DNA of 64,000 nucleotides from NCBI GenBank assembly GCA_020637635.1, contig JACKKB010000003.1, positions 310,001 to 374,000 on the forward strand, read 5' to 3'. The DNA is from Albidovulum sp. Lineage in GTDB: Bacteria; Pseudomonadota; Alphaproteobacteria; Rhodobacterales; Rhodobacteraceae. Below are positions 14,645 through 25,182 of the stretch, one piece after another; the first letter of the stretch is position 1; each line of letters begins with the position of its first letter. Made by a program: the position numbers and the translations under genes. The notes under the pieces were generated by a model. That model was not told the DNA's origin. It ran no database searches and saw only the letters and a list, made by a program, of their open reading frames with translations.

Positions 14645-15529
14645 TCACTCTGTCACGCGGAAATCGACGAGTTCGGTCTTCTGGAGCGGACTGAAATTGT
14701 CGTCCGAGACGAGCGTGAGGCGGATGGCGCCGCGGGCATCGCGCCAGACCGCCATGCCTTCGAGGTTGTCGAAGTCGCCCGCCTGCGTCTCGAGGATCAC
14801 CTCGTCGGCCACGACCCGGTCCCCGGCCAGCGTCACCCGTCGTATCCGGTTCATGAAGCCGAGAAGCGGCCAGTAGCCGCGTTCGAGCAGGTAGAGCCGG
14901 CCGTCAGGCCCGAAATCGGCGCCCGAGACCGCCCAGCCGCCGATCCGCGGCAGCGTGAAAGGCTGATCGACCACCGCGCCGCGCACACGGAAGACCGGAA
15001 ACGGCAAGCCCAGCCCTGGCGGCCGTTCCGGTATCGTGAAGAGCGTGCCGTCCTGCGCGATCGCCAGCGCCTCGAACGCGAAGTTGTTGTCGTAGGCGGC
15101 GAAGACTTGCGGCCGGATCTCGCGGTCCGCCGCCGCACCCGGAGCGGCATAGTGCAGGATCCGCGCCCGCTGCTCGAACGAGACGAAGAAGCCGCCCTTC
15201 GGATCGAGCGCCACGCCCTCGGCGTCGATGTTCTTGTGGCCCGTGAGCGCCTCGCCCGGGCCGCGCAGCCGCGCCCGCTTCGTGATCGTCACCGACGTTA
15301 CCGCACCATCGTCGCCCCGCGCGAGGCGTCCGGCGAAGACCGCACCGCGGTCGGAGACGACGACGAAGCGGGCGCCGTCGTCGGCGAGATCGAAGCCGGA
15401 GAGCCCGCCGAAACCGGCGCCGGCATCCTGCCACAGATAGGTCCCTATATGCTCGGCCCGCGGCGCCGCCAGGACCGGCACGGCAGCAACCGCGGCGAAG
15501 ATCAGTCCGACGAGAGCACCGAGCCGCAT
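14645..15529 (-). CDS. Exported esterase-like protein of the phytase family
   Basis: A 294-residue protein with an N-terminal signal peptide (MRLGALVGLIFAAVAAV, cleavage near VLAA-P). It has a beta-propeller-like body with GLSGFDLADDG, NIDAEGVALDPKGGFFVSFEQ, FAFEALAIAQDGTL and NLEGMAVWRD. This matches the esterase-like activity of phytase domain, which is widespread and poorly characterised. It should act in the periplasm. The ATG at 15529 lies within the end of the upstream mepA gene (28-base overlap), so translation is likely coupled. The open frame continues upstream as an antisense-free artefact over mepA. Confidence 0.85.
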   Translation of the reverse strand: MRLGALVGLIFAAVAAVPVLAAPRAEHIGTYLWQDAGAGFGGLSGFDLADDGARFVVVSDRGAVFAGRLARGDDGAVTSVTITKRARLRGPGEALTGHKNIDAEGVALDPKGGFFVSFEQRARILHYAAPGAAADREIRPQVFAAYDNNFAFEALAIAQDGTLFTIPERPPGLGLPFPVFRVRGAVVDQPFTLPRIGGWAVSGADFGPDGRLYLLERGYWPLLGFMNRIRRVTLAGDRVVADEVILETQAGDFDNLEGMAVWRDARGAIRLTLVSDDNFSPLQKTELVDFRVTE

Positions 15530-16395
15530 TGCCGGGGCAGATCGGCCAGCGTGTAGTCGCGCGGCCCGCGTTTCTTCGGTCCGGCGGGCTTGGTGGGCTT
15601 CGGCGGGTTCCTGAGTTCGTCGAGATAGGTCGTCACCCACCATTGCAGTGTCTCGTCGCATCCGTTCCCGCCCTTCGACAGCTCTGCCACGGTCGGGCGC
15701 TGCGTCTCGCAGCGCCGCGACCCCGCCGGGCATCTGAGCCGCACGTGGAAATGTGTGTTGTGCCCGTAAAGCGGGCGGATCCTCTGCAGCCAGGCCGTGT
15801 CGGCCAGCCGCGCCGTGCGGCATAACGCGATCTTCACCGCCGCGGCAACGAAGATCCGGTCGACCCGCGGGTCGGAGGCAGCCGCCCTGAGCAGCGCGGC
15901 ATGGGCCGGCGTCCAGTTGCCGTTGATCCGCGTCTGGTCCTCGGTCCGCACCGAGATCGAGCTGATCGACTCACGCTCCTTGCGCGACAGGTCCACGCGC
16001 TGCGGCGGCAGCATCCAGACGTCGGCGTCGAGGCCGATCTGGTGGCTCGCGTGGCCCGATGACATCGGCCCGCCGCGCGGCTGGCTCATGTCGCCGACAT
16101 AGAGCCCGGCCCAGCCGAGCTGACGCGCCTTCTGCGACAGATCGACGAGATACTGCACAAGCTCGGGCTGTCCCCAGTTGCGGTTGCGGCTGAGCCGCAT
16201 CGCCTGCCAGGTGGGCCCGGACTCGGGCAGCGCCACCAGCCCCGCGCCACAGCCCTTGGCGTAGCTGCCGATCGCCTCGGACCGCTGATGCGAAGGCGCC
16301 TTGATCGCGCCGAAAAGCACCCGCGCCTTGGTCTCGGCCGTCGCCGGGAGGCCGGACAGCAGCGCCGCCGCGAGGAGAGCCAGAGCCCGGATCAC
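15502..16395 (-). CDS. mepA: Penicillin-insensitive murein endopeptidase
   Basis: A 297-residue M74-family peptidase with signal peptide MIRALALLAAALLSGLPATA. The zinc ligands are visible in SSGHASHQIGLDADVWM and in YGHNTHFHVRL. It cleaves the D-Ala-meso-DAP cross-bridges of peptidoglycan in the periplasm. Its start overlaps the end of the upstream MFS gene by four bases, and its end overlaps the phytase-like gene by 28 bases, so the three genes form a tight - strand operon. The identification is firm. Confidence 0.93.
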   Translation of the reverse strand: MIRALALLAAALLSGLPATAETKARVLFGAIKAPSHQRSEAIGSYAKGCGAGLVALPESGPTWQAMRLSRNRNWGQPELVQYLVDLSQKARQLGWAGLYVGDMSQPRGGPMSSGHASHQIGLDADVWMLPPQRVDLSRKERESISSISVRTEDQTRINGNWTPAHAALLRAAASDPRVDRIFVAAAVKIALCRTARLADTAWLQRIRPLYGHNTHFHVRLRCPAGSRRCETQRPTVAELSKGGNGCDETLQWWVTTYLDELRNPPKPTKPAGPKKRGPRDYTLADLPRQCGSVLSSD

Positions 16396-17759
16396 GCGCC
16401 GCCCCGCTCGCCTTGCGGATTGACCCTGAGCAGCAGCACGAGCCCGATGAGGAAGAGCACGATGAGCGGCGCGATGCCGAGCCGCGCACTGCCCAGAGCC
16501 GTCGTCGCCACGGTGATCATCGCCGGGGCGAGGAAGGCGGTCGCCTTTCCCGAGAGCCCGTAAAAGCCGAAGTCGCCGGCCGCATCATGCTCGGTCGTAT
16601 GGTAGACCATGAGCGTGCGGCTCGCCGCCTGGGCGACGCCGCCGGCCGCACCGATAACCACGCCACATCCGTAGAAGACGGTATCGGGCAGCGACGAGCC
16701 CTCGGCAAGCGCGGTGCCGAAGAAGCTCGTCGGTGTCAGGTTCATCATCACCACGATCGTCGCCGCCAGTACCGCCACCGCAAGGACGATCACCGGCTTC
16801 GGCCCGATCGAGCTGTCGAGCTTGCCGCCGGCCCAGGAGGCGATCGTCGCGGCGATCGCGGCGATGATGCCGAATGTGCCGCTCTGGATCACGCTCCAGC
16901 CCATGACGTTCGAGGCGAAGGCGCCGCCGAGCGCATAGGTCGCGTTCAGCGCGTCGCGGTAGAACATCGAGGCGATGAGGAAGTAGAGCAGGCTCGGCCG
17001 CGCCTTCAGCGCCCTGAGCGCCGTGCCGAGCTTGGCAAAGCTCTGGCCGAGCTTCTCTCCGCCCCGTATCGCCGGTTCGCGGACCCAGAGGAAGAAGGGC
17101 ACCATGAAGACGACATACCAGATCGCCGTGAAGGGCCCGACCGAGCGCGTGCCCTCGCGGGTGGCCGGGTCGAGTCCGAAGGCGGGCGAGAGGCCGATCA
17201 GCGTCTTGCCGGTCTTCGCATCCTCGGCGAAGAAGAGCAGGAAGATGAAAAGCGCGATCACGCCGCCCAGATAACCGAAGGCGAAGCCGGTCCCCGATAC
17301 CTTGCCCATCTCGTCATGCCCGGCGAGCGAGGGCATGAGCGCGTTGGTGAAGTTGGTCGCCAACTCCATGCCGATGAAGCCAAAGGAAAACCAGAAGGCC
17401 GACCAGAAGAGCGTCGGCATCTCGGGCCGCGTCCACCAGAGCACATAGGCGCCGACCACATACATGGCCGAGAAGGCCCAGATCCACGGCATCTTGCGCC
17501 CGCGCCCGTCCGCCACGACCCCGAGCACCGGCGCCAGGATGGCGATGATGAGCCCGGTAACGGTCTGTGCGCCGGTCCAGTAGGCCTGGGCGCTGGCCTG
17601 GGAAAGCTCGGTCGACTGGCCGAGTGCGACGAAATGGGCACGTGCCACCTCGGCGAAATAGGGCCCGAAGGAGAAGGTCAGCAGAAGCGTGTTGTAGGGC
17701 TGGCTCGCCCAGTCGAAGAACCACCAGCCCCAGATGCGCTTCCTCGCCGATACGGTCAT
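16392..17759 (-). CDS. UMF1/Atg22-type MFS transporter
   Basis: A 455-residue major-facilitator protein with about twelve hydrophobic segments. It starts in the WGWWFFDWASQPYNTLL motif typical of UMF1 (vacuole effluxer Atg22-like) proteins, with ADGRGRKMPWIW as the cytoplasmic 2-3 loop. The substrate is not established for bacterial members. The ATG at 17759 was chosen because GAGGGG is 7 bases upstream; the frame extends a further 126 codons upstream over the neighbouring thioesterase region without coding character. Confidence 0.85.
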   Translation of the reverse strand: MTVSARKRIWGWWFFDWASQPYNTLLLTFSFGPYFAEVARAHFVALGQSTELSQASAQAYWTGAQTVTGLIIAILAPVLGVVADGRGRKMPWIWAFSAMYVVGAYVLWWTRPEMPTLFWSAFWFSFGFIGMELATNFTNALMPSLAGHDEMGKVSGTGFAFGYLGGVIALFIFLLFFAEDAKTGKTLIGLSPAFGLDPATREGTRSVGPFTAIWYVVFMVPFFLWVREPAIRGGEKLGQSFAKLGTALRALKARPSLLYFLIASMFYRDALNATYALGGAFASNVMGWSVIQSGTFGIIAAIAATIASWAGGKLDSSIGPKPVIVLAVAVLAATIVVMMNLTPTSFFGTALAEGSSLPDTVFYGCGVVIGAAGGVAQAASRTLMVYHTTEHDAAGDFGFYGLSGKATAFLAPAMITVATTALGSARLGIAPLIVLFLIGLVLLLRVNPQGERGGA

Positions 17760-17838
17760 GATCCTGCCCCTCGCGTTGCGGCGATGAAGCCCGAAATCCC
17801 CTCGCGGCGCAAGCACCCGTTCGAAACGGGCCGGCGCC

Positions 17839-18369
17839 TCAGCGCTCGGGTGGCCAGGGGCGGGTCGCGTCAGCCGCGATCCAGGCCGTGACCCAACCGG
17901 GCAGGGGCGGGCTTTCCGCCGCCAGGCCAAGCGCCGCCAGAACCTCGGCGGGCGCAACCATTCCCGCCTTCGACGTGACCGCCGACCGCAGGAGCATCTG
18001 GCTCGTGCATTCGCCCGCGCGCCACATGCTCTGCTCCATGTAGATGAAGCGGTCGTCCCAGCCGATGCAGCGGCTGACCATCTCGACCCGGTCGAACATC
18101 CTGACCCGGCGCCGGTAACGCAGGGAATTGCCGGCAACCGTGATGCCCCAGCGCCGCGCCTTCATCACCCGCCAGAGTCCGGTGCGCATGACCATCGGGA
18201 CCCGCCCGAGATCGTAGAGGGTGAGCGTGCGGCCATTGTTCAGCTCGAACCAGAAATCGAGATCCCAGGGCCAGCAGATGTGATGCGAGACGTGGCGCTC
18301 GGTGATGCCCAGCGCCGGCGCGCGGCGGTTGGCCCATATTTCCTTGGCCATGCGGATGAAGGGATACAT
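17839..18369 (-). CDS. 4HBT-type acyl-CoA thioesterase
   Basis: A 176-residue hot-dog-fold protein starting MYPFIRMAKEIWA, with the conserved HVSHHICWPWDLDFWFELNNGR segment carrying the catalytic-type Asp/Asn region, and SLRYRRRVRMFDRVEM. It belongs to the YbgC/FcbC-like thioesterases and hydrolyses acyl-CoA of unknown chain. AAGGACG precedes the ATG by 7 bases. It lies 79 bases upstream of the UMF1 gene on the same strand and is divergent from yggT. Confidence 0.85.
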   Translation of the reverse strand: MYPFIRMAKEIWANRRAPALGITERHVSHHICWPWDLDFWFELNNGRTLTLYDLGRVPMVMRTGLWRVMKARRWGITVAGNSLRYRRRVRMFDRVEMVSRCIGWDDRFIYMEQSMWRAGECTSQMLLRSAVTSKAGMVAPAEVLAALGLAAESPPLPGWVTAWIAADATRPWPPER

Positions 18370-18516
18370 GCAGCGTCCTTGGTTGCCCGCCCCAGCGGTG
18401 GGCGAGCCGCGCGCCGAGGTCAATGGCGACGCTGCGTTCCGGGGCCGGTCGTAGACGGTTGCGCTCCCACGCCTCTGCCCTTACCTCTGGGCGGACCGAC
18501 AAGGCCGGAGCAACCG

Positions 18517-18810
18517 ATGAAATCGCTTTTCGACGCGCTGATGATCATGCTGAACGTCGTCTGGTTCGTGATGATCGCCCATATCATCATGTCCTGGCTC
18601 ATCAGCTTTCAGGTGCTGAACACCCGCCAGCCGCTGGTTGCCCAGCTCTGGTACGGCTTGAACCGGCTCCTCGAACCGATCTACGCCCCGATCCGCCGTT
18701 TCCTGCCTCAGACCCCGGGGCTCGATCTTGCGCCGCTGGTGGCCTTCGTCATCCTGCTCATCCTTCAGCGCGTGCTGATCAACAACGCGGGCTTCTTCTA
18801 CAGCTACTGA
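18517..18810 (+). CDS. YggT-family membrane protein
   Basis: A 97-residue protein with two hydrophobic segments flanking the conserved NRLLEPIYAPIRRFLPQ motif and ending with ALVAFVILLILQR-type residues, the YggT family pattern. Members affect cell shape, division or osmotic behaviour, but the mechanism is unclear. CCGGAG lies 7 bases before the ATG. recQ follows 40 bases later on the same strand, so co-transcription is likely. Confidence 0.9.
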   Translation: MKSLFDALMIMLNVVWFVMIAHIIMSWLISFQVLNTRQPLVAQLWYGLNRLLEPIYAPIRRFLPQTPGLDLAPLVAFVILLILQRVLINNAGFFYSY

Positions 18811-18850
18811 CCCTGGATCCGCAGCGCAGCCTGCGAGAAAACCGCGAGCC

Positions 18851-20902
18851 ATGACCCGCGCCGAGGAACTCCTCTCCTCCGTCTTCGGATTCTCCGCCTT
18901 CCGCCCCGGACAGGCCGAGATCGTCGATGCCGTGTCGACGGGGCGCAACACGCTCGCGATCATGCCGACGGGCGGCGGCAAGTCGCTTTGTTTCCAGCTT
19001 CCCGCCCTTCTGCGCGACGGCGTGACCATCGTGATATCGCCGCTGATCGCGCTCATGCGCGACCAGGTGCGCGGCCTGCGCGAGGCGGGCGTGGAGGCCG
19101 GGGCGCTCACCTCCGGCAATACCGAGGAAGAGACCGAGGAGGTCTTCGCCGCCCTCGACGAAGGCCGGCTGAAGCTTCTCTACATGGCGCCCGAGCGGCT
19201 CGCCTCGGGCGGCACGCTGACCCTGCTCCGCCGGATCCGCGCCAGCCTCATCGCCGTCGACGAGGCACATTGCGTCAGCCAGTGGGGCCATGACTTCCGC
19301 CCCGACTACCTGCGCATCGGCGAGTTGCGCCGGGCGCTGGACGTGCCCCTTGCCGCCTTCACCGCGACGGCGGACGAAGAGACCCGCGCCGAGATCGTGA
19401 CGCGCCTCTTCGACGGCAGGGCGCCGGCGACCTTCCTGCGCGGCTTCGACCGGCCGAACATCAACCTCGCCTTCGAGGCCAAGGACCAGCCGCGCCGCCA
19501 GATCCTGACCTTCGCCGCCGCGCGGACGGGCCAGTCGGGCATCGTCTACTGCGGCACCCGGGCCAAGACCGAGACGCTGGCCACGGCGCTGAGCGAGGCC
19601 GGCCACACCGCCTGTCACTATCACGGCGGCATGGAGGCCGACGACCGGCGCACCGTCGAAACCCGCTTCCAGCGCGAAGACGGGCTCATCGTCTGCGCCA
19701 CTGTGGCTTTCGGCATGGGCATCGACAAGCCCGACATCCGCTGGGTCGCCCACGCCGACCTGCCGAAGTCGATCGAGTCCTATTATCAGGAGATCGGCCG
19801 CGCCGGGCGCGACGGTGCGCCGGCCGAGACGCTCGCGCTCTACGGGCCCGAGGATATCCGCTATCGCCGCAGCCAGATCGACGAGGGGCTGGCGCCGGCC
19901 GACCGCAAGGCAGCCGACCACGCGCGGCTGAATGCCCTTCTCGGGCTGGCCGAGGCCACCGGCTGTCGACGCCAGCGGCTGCTCGCCTATTTCGGCGAGA
20001 CCTCGGAGCCCTGCGGAAATTGCGACCTCTGCCTGAGCCCGCCCGAGCTTTTCGACGGGACCGAAGCGGTCAGGAAGGCGCTTTCGGCGATCCTGCGCAC
20101 GGGTGAGAGCTTCGGCGCCGGGCATCTGATCGACATCCTCACCGGCACCGCCACCGACAAGGTGCGCCAGCGCGGCCACGACGCGTTGCCGACCTTCGGT
20201 GTCGGCCGCGACATGCCGAAACACGAATGGCATGCCGTCTTCCGACAGATGATGGGCCACGACCTGATCCGCCCCGATCCCGAACGCCACGGCGGCTTCC
20301 GGATGACCGAGGCGGCGCGCCCGATCCTGCGCGGCGAGACCGGCATAACGCTGCGCCGCGACACGATCCGCAAGGCCGCGGGCAGGCCCGCCGTCCGAAC
20401 CCTCGTGGCCGACGAGGACGCCCCGCTCCTGGCGGCGCTGAAGGCGCAGCGCCGGGCACTGGCCGAGGCCCAGCGCGTCCCGGCCTATGTCATCTTCACC
20501 GACCGGACCCTGATCGAGATGGCCGAGACGCGGCCGGCGACGCTTGACCAGATGGCGCATGTCTCCGGCGTAGGCGCAAAGAAACTGGAGCGCTACGGCA
20601 CGACCTTTCTCACCGTCATCAACGGCCCGGCCGAGACCCTGCATCCGGCCAGGCGCAAGCTTGCCGGCCGCCCCGCCGCCGACCTCTTCGACCGGCTGGA
20701 AGCCGCGCAGGCCGATCTCGCCCGGGGCGCCGACGGCACCGGCAAGTATCTCAGCTGCAGCCACGCGACGCTGCGCAAGCTGGCCGAGACACGGCCGCGC
20801 ACCCTCGACGATCTGGAACGGATCGCCGGCGTCGGCGCGCAGAAGGCCGAACGGTTCGGCGAGATCTTCCTCGACATCCTCGCTGCGGAAGCTTCTCAGT
20901 AG
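18851..20902 (+). CDS. recQ: ATP-dependent DNA helicase RecQ
   Basis: A 683-residue 3'-5' helicase. Walker A is PTGGGKSLC (Lys44), and the DEAH box is VDEAHCVSQWGHDFRPDY near 136. Motifs V/VI are FGMGIDKPDIRWVAH and YQEIGRAGRDG, and the zinc cysteines are in CGNCDLC, followed by a winged-helix region. Two HRDC-type segments follow: AYVIFTDRTLIEMAETRP (about 524-598) and YLSCSHATLRKLAETRP (about 603-683). E. coli RecQ (about 610 residues) has one HRDC domain, so this protein carries an extra C-terminal copy. It ends 7 bases inside the convergent gumN-like gene. Confidence 0.95.
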   Translation: MTRAEELLSSVFGFSAFRPGQAEIVDAVSTGRNTLAIMPTGGGKSLCFQLPALLRDGVTIVISPLIALMRDQVRGLREAGVEAGALTSGNTEEETEEVFAALDEGRLKLLYMAPERLASGGTLTLLRRIRASLIAVDEAHCVSQWGHDFRPDYLRIGELRRALDVPLAAFTATADEETRAEIVTRLFDGRAPATFLRGFDRPNINLAFEAKDQPRRQILTFAAARTGQSGIVYCGTRAKTETLATALSEAGHTACHYHGGMEADDRRTVETRFQREDGLIVCATVAFGMGIDKPDIRWVAHADLPKSIESYYQEIGRAGRDGAPAETLALYGPEDIRYRRSQIDEGLAPADRKAADHARLNALLGLAEATGCRRQRLLAYFGETSEPCGNCDLCLSPPELFDGTEAVRKALSAILRTGESFGAGHLIDILTGTATDKVRQRGHDALPTFGVGRDMPKHEWHAVFRQMMGHDLIRPDPERHGGFRMTEAARPILRGETGITLRRDTIRKAAGRPAVRTLVADEDAPLLAALKAQRRALAEAQRVPAYVIFTDRTLIEMAETRPATLDQMAHVSGVGAKKLERYGTTFLTVINGPAETLHPARRKLAGRPAADLFDRLEAAQADLARGADGTGKYLSCSHATLRKLAETRPRTLDDLERIAGVGAQKAERFGEIFLDILAAEASQ

Positions 20903-21912
20903 GCGATCCGCTCGATGACGAAGCCCTCTTGCGCGAGAAGCGCCAGAACGCCCTTGTCACCGGAGAGATGCAGGGCGCCGAAGGCCGCGAAGACCGGGCC
21001 CGCCTTGGCGGCCCCTGCGATCACCGGAATCCAGGAGCGGTTGCGGCGCACCATCAGCACCTCTTCGATTTCGGCATAATCGGCGTCGATCGCGGCACGG
21101 TCGCGCGGATCGGTCCGATACGACATGAGCCGCGAAAACTCCCAGATCAGCCGCGGCTCTTCGTCGAAATAGGCCGCGAGAAGCGTCGCGCTCATGTTCT
21201 CGGCGTCCTCCTCCAGCACCAGCGACTGACGCAGCATGCGGATCTCTTGCGCGGCACCCATCTCCCGGAAGATCCGGATCGCCGTGTCATAGGGCTCGAG
21301 CGCGCGCACGGGCACGCCGGCGCCAAGCGCGGCGTCGATCACCCGCGCGTCGAGCCCGTCGGCGCCCTTGGTCAGCCCGGGCACCGCGCAGGGCGCCACG
21401 GCAAGCAGGACCGAGACATACCAGGGTTTCATCTTGGAGCCGAGAAAGGGCGGAATGCCGCGCGCAGCGAGCGCCGTCGACAGCTGCTGCCACTCCTCCT
21501 CGGACAGCCGCTCCGGCAGGGTCGGCCCCTGCAGGGTGAAGAGAAGCGAGGGATCCTTCTCGGTCGCCGACCTGAGCGCCTCTGTCTCCTCGCGCCCCGC
21601 CTCGACCAGCACGGTGCGCGCCGCCCTGATCTCGGGCAGGTGGCGCTCCATGACGGCATCGAAGCGCGGATCGTCGAAATGATAGGTGCCGACCAGCGTG
21701 ACCACCTCGTCGCCCCGTGTCGCGCGCCAGGCATTGCCTTTCGCGAAGGGCACCCGGGCGATGATGGCATCGAGCGACCCGCGCTCGGCCGGATCGAGAT
21801 CGGGCAGCAGGTTGCGCCCCTGGCAGGTGGCGCCGAACGCGCCGGTTGCCATCACCAGGAAAACGAAGACAAGGGCGATTGCCTGTCGCACGGGACCTCC
21901 TGCCGGGTGCAT
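20896..21912 (-). CDS. TraB/GumN-family exported protein
   Basis: A 338-residue protein with signal peptide (VRQAIALVFVFLVMATGAFG). It shows the GTYHFDDPRFDAVME motif, AARTVLVEAGREE, and PPFLGSKMKPWYVSVLLAV, typical of the TraB/GumN (PrgY-like) family with a Tiki/EreA-type fold. Possible periplasmic peptidase activity is inferred from the fold only. The ATG at 21912 was chosen from AAGGATG about 10 bases upstream. Its stop overlaps the recQ stop region by 7 bases in a tail-to-tail arrangement. Confidence 0.85.
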   Translation of the reverse strand: MHPAGGPVRQAIALVFVFLVMATGAFGATCQGRNLLPDLDPAERGSLDAIIARVPFAKGNAWRATRGDEVVTLVGTYHFDDPRFDAVMERHLPEIRAARTVLVEAGREETEALRSATEKDPSLLFTLQGPTLPERLSEEEWQQLSTALAARGIPPFLGSKMKPWYVSVLLAVAPCAVPGLTKGADGLDARVIDAALGAGVPVRALEPYDTAIRIFREMGAAQEIRMLRQSLVLEEDAENMSATLLAAYFDEEPRLIWEFSRLMSYRTDPRDRAAIDADYAEIEEVLMVRRNRSWIPVIAGAAKAGPVFAAFGALHLSGDKGVLALLAQEGFVIERIAY

Positions 21913-21985
21913 TGGTGGCGACATCCTTGCCGCCATCGGTGGCAGTCTCAAGCCCACGAGGCGGCAATTTTTCGGCCGCGGGCAG

Positions 21986-22014
21986 TTGACTCGGATTTTT
22001 GGGCAACCTATCTA
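21986..22014 (+). promoter_or_regulatory. groESL promoter (sigma-70-like)
   Basis: TTGACT (21986-21991), a 17-base spacer, then TATCTA (22009-22014). This is close to the housekeeping consensus and lies immediately before the CIRCE operator. The expected start is around 22021, within or next to the operator, so HrcA binding would block initiation. I see no separate RpoH-type promoter, but one could overlap. Confidence 0.75.
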
Positions 22015-22021
22015 CCCGCCG

Positions 22022-22048
22022 TTAGCACTCGTCCCGGATGAGTGCTAA
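22022..22048 (+). promoter_or_regulatory. CIRCE operator (HrcA binding site)
   Basis: TTAGCACTC, 9 bases, then GAGTGCTAA: a perfect match to the CIRCE consensus, which is bound by the heat-shock repressor HrcA. It lies 38 bases before the groES start and just after the promoter. groESL is therefore expected to be de-repressed on heat or protein-folding stress. hrcA itself is not in the window. Confidence 0.97.
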
Positions 22049-22086
22049 TAGAAATCAAACCTGGATACCCATGGGAGTGTTACCAG

Positions 22087-22374
22087 ATGGCATTCAAACC
22101 GCTTCATGACCGCGTGCTCGTCAAGCGCGTGGAAGGCGATGAGAAGACCAAGGGCGGGCTGATCATCCCCGACAGCGCCAAGGAAAAGCCGGCCGAGGGC
22201 GAGGTTGTCGCCGTTGGCGAGGGCGCGCGCAAGGACTCGGGCGAACTGATCGCGCCCTCCGTCAAGAAGGGCGATCGCATCCTCTTCGGCAAGTGGTCGG
22301 GCACCGAAGTGACCGTCGAAGGCACCGAAATGCTGATCATGAAGGAAAGCGACATTCTCGGCATCATCGCCTGA
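22087..22374 (+). CDS. groES: Co-chaperonin GroES
   Basis: A 95-residue protein with the GroES pattern: KPLHDRVLVKRVEGDEKTKG (the mobile loop that contacts GroEL follows), GLIIPDSAKEKPAEGEVVAVG, and LIMKESDILGII. It caps the GroEL cylinder during ATP-driven folding in the cytosol. It is the first gene of the CIRCE-controlled operon, and groEL starts 45 bases downstream. Confidence 0.98.
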   Translation: MAFKPLHDRVLVKRVEGDEKTKGGLIIPDSAKEKPAEGEVVAVGEGARKDSGELIAPSVKKGDRILFGKWSGTEVTVEGTEMLIMKESDILGIIA

Positions 22375-22419
22375 GAGTCCTTTCCCTAACAGAAACCAAG
22401 ACATTCAGGAGAAGCCGAC

Positions 22420-24063
<1,644 letters not shown>

Positions 24064-24087
24064 GAACCGCCGAAAGGCAGGTTTGCG

Positions 24088-24109
24088 AAGGGGCCCCTCG
24101 GGGCCCCTT
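24088..24109 (+). terminator. groESL terminator
   Basis: AAGGGGCCCC-TC-GGGGCCCCTT is a perfect 10-bp stem with a 2-base loop (or slightly opened), followed by TTCTGCATTTC. It lies 24 bases after the groEL stop. Confidence 0.85.
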
Positions 24110-24150
24110 CTGCATTTCCGCGGATTGCCGGCGCCCCCGCCGCTCTACCC

Positions 24151-24179
24151 GTGACAACCCCTCCGGCAGCGCCTATAAG
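24151..24179 (+). promoter_or_regulatory. Promoter of the pyrophosphatase gene
   Basis: GTGACA (24151-24156), a 17-base spacer, and TATAAG (24174-24179). Only the first base of the -35 departs from TTGACA. It lies after the groEL terminator and 35 bases before the ppaC start, so the pyrophosphatase has its own promoter. Confidence 0.6.
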
Positions 24180-24213
24180 GCCCGCGGTTTCATCTACCGA
24201 GCGGAATGAGGAC

Positions 24214-25131
24214 ATGATCAAGGTATTCGGCCACAAATCCCCCGACACCGATTCCACGGGTTCGCCCATCATCTGGGCCTGGTACCTGAGCGAGGTGAAG
24301 GGCATGCCCGCCGAGCCGGTGCTGCTGGACGAGCCCAACACCGAGGCCGCCTTCGTCCTGAAGCACTGGGACCTGCCGAAGCCCGCCATCATCGCCGATG
24401 TTGCGGCCGGTGACACCTGCGTCGTGGTCGACACCAACAACCCCGCGGAACTGCCGCCCTCGATCAACGAAGCGAACGTGACCCAGATCATCGACCACCA
24501 CATGCTTGCGGGTGGCCTGAAGACCCGGGGCCCGATCGACATCACCATTCGTCCGCTCGCCTGCACCGCGACGATCATGTACGACCTGATGGGTGCCGAC
24601 GCCGCGAAGATGCCGAAGGCGATCCGGGGCGCCATGCTCTCCTGCATCCTCTCCGACACGCTCGAATTCCGCTCGCCGACCACGACCGCGCATGACCGGG
24701 CAGTCGCCGAGAAACTGGCGGCCGAGCTCGGTCTGGCGATCCCCGATTTCGCCGCCGCGCTTTTCGCCGCCAAGTCGGACGTCTCGGCCTTTTCGGATGC
24801 CGAGCTTCTGCGCATGGATTCCAAGGAATACAACGTCGCCGGCAAGGAGCTGCGCGTCTCGGTCCTCGAGACCACGGCGCCGAAGATGATCCTCGACCGC
24901 AAGGCGAGCCTCATGGCCTCGATGGAGGGCGTCGCGCAGGAGGATGGTGCCGACCAGGTGCTTCTCTTCGTGGTCGACATCCTCAACGAAGAGGCGACGC
25001 TGCTGGTGCCGAACGAACTGGTGAAACAGATGGCCGAGGCATCGTTCGGGGCCGTTGTCACCGGCGATACCGTCGTCCTGCCGGGCATCATGAGCCGCAA
25101 GAAGCAGATCATCCCGGCGCTGACGCTCTGA
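24214..25131 (+). CDS. ppaC: Manganese-dependent (family II) inorganic pyrophosphatase
   Basis: A 305-residue DHH-family enzyme. It has the metal-binding GHKSPDTDST at residues 6-15, IIDHH mid N-domain, SDTLEFRSPTTT, and the C-terminal SRKKQIIP substrate-binding motif. It hydrolyses pyrophosphate to drive biosynthesis, using Mn2+ or Co2+ rather than the Mg2+ used by family I enzymes. Family II enzymes are known in Rhodobacter. There are no CBS domains, so it is the unregulated form. The ATG at 24214 follows GAATGAGGAC, a modest ribosome site. Confidence 0.93.
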   Translation: MIKVFGHKSPDTDSTGSPIIWAWYLSEVKGMPAEPVLLDEPNTEAAFVLKHWDLPKPAIIADVAAGDTCVVVDTNNPAELPPSINEANVTQIIDHHMLAGGLKTRGPIDITIRPLACTATIMYDLMGADAAKMPKAIRGAMLSCILSDTLEFRSPTTTAHDRAVAEKLAAELGLAIPDFAAALFAAKSDVSAFSDAELLRMDSKEYNVAGKELRVSVLETTAPKMILDRKASLMASMEGVAQEDGADQVLLFVVDILNEEATLLVPNELVKQMAEASFGAVVTGDTVVLPGIMSRKKQIIPALTL

Positions 25132-25182
25132 CCAGATCACACCCCGGGGGGGCCGCACCGGCCCCGCCCGCCGGAGCCACCG

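Noticed and set aside
18779..20764. 661-codon - strand open frame
   Set aside because: It is antisense to recQ, whose helicase motifs are unambiguous.
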